In this document: piece by piece, positions 1 to 5,684 of the stretch
Numbering within the stretch: position 1 is the stretch's first letter
Layout: the number at the start of each line of letters is the position of its first letter
From: an uncultured Holophagales bacterium
Lineage (GTDB): Bacteria; Acidobacteriota; Thermoanaerobaculia; UBA5066
DNA length: 6,467 bases
Reading direction: 5' to 3'
NCBI GenBank assembly: GCA_937864895.1
Contig: CALMDF010000358.1
Span: forward strand, 1-6,467
Translations under genes and position numbers: made by a program
Notes under the pieces: model-generated
The model's input: the letters and a program-made list of their open reading frames with translations, nothing else
Told to the model about the DNA's origin: nothing
Databases searched by the model: none

Positions 1-1
1 C

Positions 2-388
2 CCCGACGACGCCCTGCCGCGCGTCCTCGCCGACGGCTCGCTCCTGAAGTCCGCCGTCTGGAACCTCGCGCAGAACGCGATCCAGACGATGGAGTCCGAG
101 GGCGGGACGCTCCACGTCTCGGGGTGGCTTGCGGCCGCTTCCCCCGACGAGGGTCCCCGACTCGTCCTCGCCTTCGAGGACGAGGGCCCCGGGATCGAGC
201 CCGATCACCTTCCACGGCTCTTCGAGCCCTGGTTCTCGACGAAGGAAGCGGGCGTCGGGCTCGGGCTCGCGATGGTGAAGCGGATCGTCGAGGAGCTCGG
301 CGGCCGGGTCGAGGCGGGAAACCGGGCCGGCGCCCGGGGGGCCGTCTTCCGGATCTGGATCCCCCTCGCGCCCGTGGCTTCGGAGTAA
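2..388 (+). CDS. Sensor histidine kinase, C-terminal ATPase domain (5' partial)
   Basis: This is the last 128 residues of a sensor histidine kinase; the reading frame is open through the left edge, so sensor and dimerisation/phosphoacceptor regions are missing. It is a HATPase_c (GHKL) domain that binds ATP and phosphorylates the kinase's own histidine, from which phosphate passes to a response regulator. Motifs appear in the usual order: an N box (WNLAQNAIQ, about nt 59-85), a G1 box (DEGPGI, about 179-196), an F box (LFEPWFSTKE, about 218-247) and a G2 box (GVGLGLA, about 251-271). The F and G2 boxes resemble those of NtrB-like kinases, which usually pair with NtrC-type regulators, and such a regulator begins nine bases after this stop codon. 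The two are almost certainly co-transcribed. The signal sensed and any membrane segments cannot be seen. Confidence 0.94.
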   Translation, partial: PDDALPRVLADGSLLKSAVWNLAQNAIQTMESEGGTLHVSGWLAAASPDEGPRLVLAFEDEGPGIEPDHLPRLFEPWFSTKEAGVGLGLAMVKRIVEELGGRVEAGNRAGARGAVFRIWIPLAPVASE

Positions 389-397
389 CCTCGCCGC

Positions 398-1780
398 GTG
401 AACGAACGCGCCCCGCGCGCCACCCTTCTCGTCGTCGACGACGAGAAGCACCAGCGCGAGTCCCTCCAGATGATCCTCGAAGACGAGGGGTACCGCGTCA
501 CGGCCGCCGCCGACGGCCGCCAGGCCCTCGTCCTCGCCGGCGAGACCCACCCCGAGGTGGTCCTGACCGACCTGAAGATGCCGGGGCTCTCGGGCATGGA
601 CCTCGTCCGCGCCCTGGCCGAGGGCCCGCTGCCGCCGCGCGTCATTCTCATCACCGCGCACGGCTCCGTCGAGCGGGCCCGCGAGGCGCACCGCCTCGGC
701 GCCTTCGACTACATGAGCAAGCCCGTCGTCGCCGACGAGCTCCTCTTCCGGGTGGAACGGGCCCTCGAGAGCCACCGGCTCGCCGAGAAGACGCTTCGCC
801 TCGAGCGGCGCCTCAAGGGCGACCCCCTCGAGGCGATGGTCGGCGAGAGCAGCGCGATGCGGGAGGTCTTCCGCCTCGTCGAGAAAATCGCCCCGACGCA
901 GTCGACGGTCCTCGTGAGAGGCGAGTCGGGCACGGGCAAGGAGCTCGTCGCCCGGGCCGTTCACGCCCGCTCGGCGCGGTCGTCGCGCCCCTTCCAGGCG
1001 ATCAACTGCGCCGCGATCCCCGAGAATCTCCTCGAGAGCGAGCTCTTCGGCCACGAGAGGGGGAGCTTCACCGGCGCGGAGGCCCGCAAGGCCGGCCTCT
1101 TCGAGGCGGCCTCGGGCTCGACGCTCTTCCTCGACGAGATCGGCGACCTGTCGCTTCCGCTGCAGGGGAAGATCCTCCGTGCCCTGCAGGAGCGCGAAGT
1201 CCGGCGCGTCGGCGGCAACGAGACGATCCCCGTCGACGTCCGCGTGGTCGCCGCGACGAACCGCGACCTCGAGGCGATGATGAAGGCGGGCCAGTTCCGC
1301 GAGGACCTCTTCTACCGCCTGAACGTCATCCCCATCGTCCTTCCTCCCCTGCGCGAGCGCTCGAGCGACATCCCGGCCCTCGTCCACCGGTTCCTCGAGA
1401 AGGCGAACGCGACCCACGGGACCTCGGTGGGAGAGATCGACGCCTCGGCCCTCGACCTCCTCGTCCGCCACCCCTGGCCCGGAAACATCCGGCAGCTGGA
1501 GAGCGTCGTGGAGCGGGCCGTCCTCCTCTGCGAGGGGACGGTCGTCAGGCCCGCGGACCTCCCTCTCGAGATCCGCCTCCAGACGGCCCCCGCGGCCCGC
1601 CCCTACGGCTTCGAGATCCCCCAGGAAGGGATCGACATCGAGGAGCTCGAAAGGCAGCTCATCGTCCAGGCCATGGAGCGGTCGGGCTGGGTCATCGCGC
1701 GCGCCGCGAGGCTCCTCGGCCTCACCTACCGCACGCTCCAGTACCGCCTCGAGAAGTTCGGCATCCGGAAGCCGGCCTGA
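398..1780 (+). CDS. Sigma-54-dependent NtrC-family response regulator
   Basis: A 460-residue, full-length enhancer-binding regulator that, once phosphorylated, should use ATP to open promoters held by sigma-54 RNA polymerase. The receiver domain (about residues 8-125) has the acidic pair D14/D15, phosphoacceptor D58, T86 and K108. The AAA+ domain (about 148-385) has Walker A GESGTGKE (175-182), the sigma-54 contact loop as GSFTGA (222-227, a variant of GAFTGA), Walker B LFLDEIG (243-249) and sensor ATNRD (286-290). A Fis-type helix-turn-helix ends the protein (about 414-457). The GTG start lies just after the kinase stop codon; a GGAG at 382-385 is 12 bases upstream, slightly far, and no better start is visible. 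It probably forms an operon with the kinase. The family is certain; target genes are unknown. A hairpin overlaps its stop codon. Confidence 0.97.
   Translation: MNERAPRATLLVVDDEKHQRESLQMILEDEGYRVTAAADGRQALVLAGETHPEVVLTDLKMPGLSGMDLVRALAEGPLPPRVILITAHGSVERAREAHRLGAFDYMSKPVVADELLFRVERALESHRLAEKTLRLERRLKGDPLEAMVGESSAMREVFRLVEKIAPTQSTVLVRGESGTGKELVARAVHARSARSSRPFQAINCAAIPENLLESELFGHERGSFTGAEARKAGLFEAASGSTLFLDEIGDLSLPLQGKILRALQEREVRRVGGNETIPVDVRVVAATNRDLEAMMKAGQFREDLFYRLNVIPIVLPPLRERSSDIPALVHRFLEKANATHGTSVGEIDASALDLLVRHPWPGNIRQLESVVERAVLLCEGTVVRPADLPLEIRLQTAPAARPYGFEIPQEGIDIEELERQLIVQAMERSGWVIARAARLLGLTYRTLQYRLEKFGIRKPA
425..448. repeat. 24-base perfect palindrome inside the receiver-domain coding region
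   Basis: Positions 425-436 and 437-448 are exact reverse complements, with centre TCGA. The palindrome encodes residues 10-17 (LLVVDDEK) of the response regulator, covering the conserved acidic pocket. It arises because the codon series Leu-Leu-Val-Val is followed by Asp-Asp-Glu-Lys written with complementary codons. It begins 27 bases after the start codon, so the mRNA could fold into a strong hairpin near the translation start. Codon bias alone can explain it. Confidence 0.6.
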
Positions 1781-1792
1781 AAAGGGCCGGCT
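1770..1792 (+). terminator. GC-rich hairpin across the response-regulator stop codon
   Basis: AGCCGGCC (1770-1777) and GGCCGGCT (1785-1792) form a perfect 8-bp stem with a 7-base loop that begins at the TGA stop. No run of T follows, so this is not a canonical intrinsic terminator. It could slow polymerase, protect the 3' end of the two-component mRNA, or reduce read-through into the ATPase gene 40 bases on. Function is inferred only from the fold and its position. Confidence 0.35.
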
Positions 1793-1819
1793 CACGACCG
1801 GGAATCCCGCGAAGACCAC

Positions 1820-1823
1820 GGAG
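1820..1823 (+). promoter_or_regulatory. Candidate ribosome binding site (GGAG) for the AAA+ ATPase
   Basis: GGAG lies nine bases before the TTG at 1833 and fifteen before the in-frame ATG at 1839. The spacing favours the TTG start. A second GGAG at 1835-1838 abuts the ATG and is too close to serve it. Confidence 0.45.
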
Positions 1824-1832
1824 ACGTAGACG

Positions 1833-3380
1833 TTGGAGATGACCTACCGACCCACGACCCTCGGCGAGCTCCGGGAAGCAGGCTATCGGCACCGGTCCGT
1901 GCGCGACGAGATGCGCGAGAACCTCCTCGGCATGCTCGCCCGCGGGGAAAACCCCTTCCCGGGGATCCTCGGGTACGACCGGACGGTCGTCCCCGCCCTC
2001 GTGAACGCCGTCCTCGCCCGGCACGACCTCATCCTCCTCGGCCTTCGCGGGCAGGCCAAGACGCGCATCCTGCGCGCCCTCGTGAACCTCCTCGACGAGG
2101 AGATCCCGGTGATCCTCGGCTCCGACCTGAACGAGTCGCCGTTCGCCCCGTTCACGAAGTTCGCGAGGAGCCTCGCCATCACGGCCGGCCCCGACCTCCC
2201 CGTCGCGTGGCTCCCCCGCGAGGCGCGTTACCGCGAGAAGCTCGCGACGCCCGACGTGACGATCGCGGACCTCATCGGCGACGTCGACCCGGTGAAGGCC
2301 GCGACGCTCAAGAAGACCTTCGCGGACGAGGAGGTGATCCACTACGGGATCATTCCCCGGACGAACCGCGGCATCTTCGCGATCAACGAGCTGCCGGACC
2401 TCGCCCCCCGCATCCAGGTGGGGCTCCTGAACATCCTCGAGGAGAGGGACCTGCAGATCCGGGGCTTCCCCGTGAGGATCCCCCTCGACGTCGTGATGGT
2501 CTTCTCGGCGAACCCCGAGGACTACACGAACCGCGGGAACATCATCACGCCGCTGAAGGACCGGATCGCCTCGCAGATCCTCACCCACTACCCGCGCGAG
2601 GTCGCGACCGCGAAGGCGATCACCGGCCAGGAGGCCTGGAGCGACCGGGACCTCGACGGCGTGGAGGTGCGCTTCCCCGACGCCTTCGCGACCCTCGTCG
2701 AGGAGGTCGCCTTCGCCGCCCGGCGGAGCGACCTCGTGGACCAGACCTCGGGCGTCTCGGCCCGGATGCCGATCGCCATGCGCGAGCTCCTCGTGTCGAA
2801 CATGGAGCGGCGCGCCGTCCTCGCGGGCGAGAAGGTCGTCGCCCCGCGCCTCGTCGACCTCTTCGCGACGCTCCCCGCCATCACGGGGAAGGTCGAGATG
2901 GTCTTCGAGGGCGAGCAGCAGGGGGCCGAGATCGTCGCGAGGAAACTGATCGGCGACGCGGTGAAGGGGCTCTTCGAGTCGACGTTCCCGCCCGTCGACG
3001 GCCCCCGTGCCCGGGGCGAGCGGGCGCGCCGCCGCGAGGCGGACGAGGACGAACCCGCCGCGTTCGGGCGCGAGCGAAACCCGCCGCCGATCGCCGGCCC
3101 GTACGGGCCCGTCGTCAACCACTTCAGGAACGAGCGGAAGGTCCTCCTCTCCGACGAGAGCCCCTTCTCCCGCCACCTCGCCGACCTCGACTCGATCGAC
3201 GGCCTCGCCGAGGTCGTCTCCGGCCACGCGAAACCCGCCGACGACTTCGAGCGGGCCTTCCTGATGGAGCTCGTCCTCGAGGGCCTCGTCCAGAGCCTCC
3301 GGATCGCGCGTGAGGACCTCGACTCCACGGTCACCTACGCCGAGATGGCCCGGCTCAACCTGATGAGGAGCCGGGGCTAG
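1833..3380 (+). CDS. MoxR/ChlI-like AAA+ ATPase
   Basis: A 515-residue AAA+ ATPase of the magnesium-chelatase-I/MoxR type, probably a chaperone-like ring that works with a VWA partner; it need not be a chelatase. Walker A is GLRGQAKT (70-77), with alanine in place of the last glycine. The segment DLIGDVDPVKA (146-156) matches the ChlI-type helix-2 insert. The Walker B position reads GIFAINEL (180-187), with asparagine where ChlI has aspartate before the catalytic glutamate E186. Sensor 1 is in FSANPEDY (224-231) and R244 (LKDR) is a candidate arginine finger. A helical lid follows, then a charged, probably disordered linker (about 389-420) and a helical C-terminus. TTG at 1833 fits the upstream GGAG; ATG at 1839 is the alternative, differing by two residues. 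From memory it resembles mycobacterial Rv0958. Its expected VWA partner starts at 5685, beyond two opposite-strand genes. Confidence 0.93.
   Translation: MEMTYRPTTLGELREAGYRHRSVRDEMRENLLGMLARGENPFPGILGYDRTVVPALVNAVLARHDLILLGLRGQAKTRILRALVNLLDEEIPVILGSDLNESPFAPFTKFARSLAITAGPDLPVAWLPREARYREKLATPDVTIADLIGDVDPVKAATLKKTFADEEVIHYGIIPRTNRGIFAINELPDLAPRIQVGLLNILEERDLQIRGFPVRIPLDVVMVFSANPEDYTNRGNIITPLKDRIASQILTHYPREVATAKAITGQEAWSDRDLDGVEVRFPDAFATLVEEVAFAARRSDLVDQTSGVSARMPIAMRELLVSNMERRAVLAGEKVVAPRLVDLFATLPAITGKVEMVFEGEQQGAEIVARKLIGDAVKGLFESTFPPVDGPRARGERARRREADEDEPAAFGRERNPPPIAGPYGPVVNHFRNERKVLLSDESPFSRHLADLDSIDGLAEVVSGHAKPADDFERAFLMELVLEGLVQSLRIAREDLDSTVTYAEMARLNLMRSRG
3349..3375. terminator. GC hairpin at the convergent gene ends
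   Basis: CCCGGCTC (3349-3356) and GAGCCGGG (3368-3375) form a perfect 8-bp stem with an 11-base loop. It lies in the last codons of the ATPase gene and immediately downstream of the minus-strand operon's stop, so it could act on transcripts from either direction. Neither strand has a T run after it, so it is not a textbook intrinsic terminator. There is no other space between the convergent genes for one. Confidence 0.35.
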
Positions 3381-4822
3381 GGAACGGTCTTCGGGGGAGG
3401 CCCGGGGAGGGGGCGCCTCAGGCCCGCCGCGAGGAGGAGCCCGAGGAGCAGGAACGCCCCGAAGGAGCCCTGCACCAGGAAGCGGTTCAGCGTCGTGTCG
3501 GCGAGACCGAGGGGGTCCCAGTGGATCGAGTACACGACGAACCCGAGCCCGAGCGGACCGGCGAGGAGGGCCGCCGCCGAGAAGGCCGCGCGGCCGGAGA
3601 GGGCTCTCGGAAAGAGGACGGCCAGGAATCCCAGGAGCGGCCAGAGAAGGCCCCAGTAGCGAACCCTGGTCAGCTCCGCGAGGAGAAGCGGCAGGACCGA
3701 AGCGGCTTTCTTCGCCATCACGAGCGGCTCGAGGCGGGCGTTGGCGAGGACGGCACCGTAGTCCTCGTCGTAGCGGTTCGGGATCGGGTCCCGAAAGGCC
3801 TCGAGCAGCAGGACCGACGAGCCGACGAAGAGGGCGATCGGGACGGCCGTGAGGACGACCCTCCGAAACCGTGCCCGTCTCGCCGGGCCCGGGCAGGCTC
3901 GGAGACCCGCCGCGGCCAGGGCGGCGGCGGCGAGGAGGAGCCAGAGGGCGAGAGGAAGGCCTTCGTTCTTCGTCAGGACAGCGGCAGCGAGAAGCAGGCC
4001 GGCGACGGCCCCCGTCCGGATCCCCGCGCGGCCGAGCAGGACGACCGCGAGGGCGGCCCCGAGAAGCGCGGCGAGCGGCATGTCCGAGAAGGCTCCCGCC
4101 GCGCCTCCATGGGTCTCGAAGGCGAGGAACGGCGTCGACGAGGCGAGCGAGGTCGCGATCGCGGCCGCCCCCGGGCTTCGCGAGAGGACGCGGACGGCGC
4201 GGAACAGGATCGCGAGGAACGAGACGAAGAAGAGGGGGTGAACGGCGCGCCCCGATCGCTCGTCTTCGGGGGCCGAGACGATCTCGAGCCCCGTCACCTG
4301 GACGAGCGCGACGAGCGGCGGGTACCGGGGATGCGACGTCCAGGCCCACGGGTCCGTCAGGGCGCTCGGCGTCGCCGTTCGTTCCATCCTGACGAGGCGG
4401 GCGAGCGGGCTCCAGGTCATCCGGCCGTCCCAGTCGAAGACGGGCCACGACAGGGCCCCGAGGACGAGGAGACCGCCGGTGGCCGCGGCGACGACCCCGG
4501 CCACGACACCGGGGTGCGAGGGACGGCGCGGACGGACGAAGCCGAGGTCTCTGGTTCGGCCGAACGCCCAGAGGACCAGGGGGAGCACGACGATCGGGAG
4601 GAGGGTCGTCCGCCTCATCGGGAGCCCGGCCACCCGCGAGGCGGCGAGAGCGAGCACCCCGCACCAGGCCGCCCCGAGCAGCCACGCCATCGCGAGCCGG
4701 GAGACGAGGGAAGAGCGGAAGACCCGTGGCGACAGGCCCGAGAGAGGCCAGCCCGCGACGAAGGGGACGCAGGCCGAGAGGAGTCCCGCGAGGATCGGCG
4801 CGTCTCCACCGACCGCGGTCAT
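3377..4822 (-). CDS. Polytopic membrane protein, GT-C (ArnT/PMT-like) glycosyltransferase candidate
   Basis: A 481-residue inner-membrane protein with roughly ten to twelve hydrophobic segments (for example residues 8-28, 43-62, 72-88, 104-126, 251-264, 270-283, 289-306). Motifs fit GT-C enzymes that move sugars from polyprenyl-phosphate donors at the outer face of the membrane: an aspartate pair in the first large loop (DWDGR, 130-134), HPRYPPL (164-170), SDMPLA (246-251), TKNEG (284-288) and a late TTLNRFLVQ (443-451). Donor and acceptor are unknown. The frame is open further upstream, but ATG at 4822 is chosen because it overlaps the preceding gene's stop as ATGA and has GGAG eight bases upstream. 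It is therefore co-translated with the anchored protein before it. Its TAG stop interlocks with the ATPase stop on the other strand. It could also be a non-catalytic member of the same fold. Confidence 0.84.
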   Translation of the reverse strand: MTAVGGDAPILAGLLSACVPFVAGWPLSGLSPRVFRSSLVSRLAMAWLLGAAWCGVLALAASRVAGLPMRRTTLLPIVVLPLVLWAFGRTRDLGFVRPRRPSHPGVVAGVVAAATGGLLVLGALSWPVFDWDGRMTWSPLARLVRMERTATPSALTDPWAWTSHPRYPPLVALVQVTGLEIVSAPEDERSGRAVHPLFFVSFLAILFRAVRVLSRSPGAAAIATSLASSTPFLAFETHGGAAGAFSDMPLAALLGAALAVVLLGRAGIRTGAVAGLLLAAAVLTKNEGLPLALWLLLAAAALAAAGLRACPGPARRARFRRVVLTAVPIALFVGSSVLLLEAFRDPIPNRYDEDYGAVLANARLEPLVMAKKAASVLPLLLAELTRVRYWGLLWPLLGFLAVLFPRALSGRAAFSAAALLAGPLGLGFVVYSIHWDPLGLADTTLNRFLVQGSFGAFLLLGLLLAAGLRRPLPGPPPKTVP

Positions 4823-5640
4823 CGGGACCGCTCCACGGCCTGCTTCGGGTAGGCGCGCCATCTGCCGTCCGCAGTCCGGAAGACCACCTCGACGAGGAAC
4901 CGGTCCCCGGACGCGACGCTCTCCGGCACCGTGAGACGGAAGCCGGCCCGGGGGCACGGCCCGACGGAAGGGACGACCGCTTCGACGTCGGGGCGCGGCA
5001 CCCGGCAAGGACGTGTCACCGGCACGGACTTCCCGTTCAGGAGCACCGCGGCGACCTCGCACGAGACGCCCCCGAATCCCTGGCACCACCCGCTCACCCT
5101 GATCTTCCCGGTCGGCTCGAAGACGACCTCGTCGACCGCGGCGGGAAGCAACGTGTCCTCGATGCCGAGCGACCCCGGGTCGAACCGCCCGAAGAGCCCG
5201 GCGCCGGCAGCCACGGCGGGCGGGTCCTCGTCGTTTTCGACGACGACCGTCGCGCCGGGGGGAACGGCCGGCTCACCGTCGAGCTCGCCGTACCGCCGAA
5301 GGAGCATGGCCTTTCGTGGGAGGGCCGCGTGACGGAGAGAGATGGCCGTGAGCGCTCCGGGTCCGTCGGGATCCGCCAGGAGGAGATAGGAGCCGTCCGG
5401 GGGGACCGCCCTCCGGAGCTCGTCGACCGCTTCCCGGAAACCGGGCCCCCTCTCCTCGCCCACGAGCACCTCGAGGGGCGTCGTCCACCCCTGGCGCACC
5501 TCCCGCCGGATCTGCCGGGCGGCCCGCAGCCAGAGCGGAATCACGCAGAGGAGCGCGGCCAGGACGGCCACCCGGAACGCAACGCGGCGAAACCCGAGCG
5601 GCAGCACGAGTCGAAGTGCGTCGAGAGCCCGGCGCCCCAC
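4819..5640 (-). CDS. Single-anchor protein with C-terminal beta-rich domain
   Basis: A 273-residue protein of unknown function, first gene of a two-gene minus-strand operon. A short basic N-terminus precedes one hydrophobic helix (about residues 20-39), then basic residues (RQIRREVRQ, 42-50). It most likely has a membrane anchor with the rest outside the cytoplasm, although the basic residues after the helix leave orientation open. A middle alpha/beta region (about 55-160) contains LRRAVPPDGSYLLL and LPRKAMLL, the kind of segment seen after the membrane part of some sugar transferases. The C-terminal region (about 170-265) carries VSGW (182-185), RPDV (216-219) and RAGF (231-234), resembling a beta-sandwich module found on envelope glycosyltransferases; C186, C194, C212 and C229 could form disulfides. 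The GTG start has no clear ribosome binding site, but a stop lies in frame at 5679-5677. Its stop overlaps the next start (ATGA), so the two products probably act together. Confidence 0.82.
   Translation of the reverse strand: MGRRALDALRLVLPLGFRRVAFRVAVLAALLCVIPLWLRAARQIRREVRQGWTTPLEVLVGEERGPGFREAVDELRRAVPPDGSYLLLADPDGPGALTAISLRHAALPRKAMLLRRYGELDGEPAVPPGATVVVENDEDPPAVAAGAGLFGRFDPGSLGIEDTLLPAAVDEVVFEPTGKIRVSGWCQGFGGVSCEVAAVLLNGKSVPVTRPCRVPRPDVEAVVPSVGPCPRAGFRLTVPESVASGDRFLVEVVFRTADGRWRAYPKQAVERSR
4831..4834 (-). promoter_or_regulatory. Ribosome binding site (GGAG) for the GT-C-like gene
   Basis: On the minus strand GGAG lies eight bases before the ATG at 4822, inside the end of the upstream gene. 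It settles the start against the much longer open frame reaching 5089, which would overlap the upstream gene for 270 bases. Confidence 0.65.
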
Positions 5641-5684
5641 GCCACGAGTCCGGGAGAGCCCGCAGATCGTAGGATGTTACGGCC
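5641..5684. promoter_or_regulatory. 44-base divergent intergenic gap
   Basis: This is the only space between the minus-strand operon (starting at 5640) and the VWA gene (starting at 5685), so promoters for one or both may lie here or inside the neighbouring genes. The most AT-rich part is around 5667-5680. TAGGAT (5670-5675, plus) and TAACAT (5679-5674, minus) each match four of six bases of a -10 box, which is weak, and no -35 box is convincing. AGGA at 5671-5674 may be the VWA ribosome binding site, ten bases from its ATG. Confidence 0.3.

Noticed and set aside
124..1842. A 572-codon plus-strand frame over the kinase and regulator genes
   Set aside because: It is a +1 shadow of genes with clear domain motifs; its translation is Arg/Pro-rich with no recognisable fold.
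1833..3380. Calling the ATPase a true magnesium chelatase subunit
   Set aside because: Only the AAA+ core resembles ChlI; no chlorophyll or cobalamin synthesis gene is nearby and the nucleotide-binding residues differ, so a MoxR-like role is safer.
1722..4685. A 987-codon open frame on the minus strand
   Set aside because: It lies antisense to the ATPase and out of frame with the glycosyltransferase gene. Its translation is Arg/Gly/Pro/Asp-rich low complexity with no motif; it reflects extreme third-position GC.
3521..4852. Plus-strand 443-codon frame opposite the membrane protein
   Set aside because: It is almost entirely charged Arg/Glu/Gly sequence, the expected antisense of a hydrophobic membrane protein; no motif is present.
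4823..5089. N-terminal extension of the glycosyltransferase-like gene to 5089
   Set aside because: The added 89 residues are Arg/Gly/Pro-rich and overlap the upstream gene; ATG at 4822 has a well-spaced GGAG and ATGA coupling.
5081..5095. TGGCAC-like sequence as a sigma-54 promoter toward the VWA gene
   Set aside because: The -12 element is not at the required spacing (TC instead of GC) and the site is about 600 bases upstream, inside another gene.
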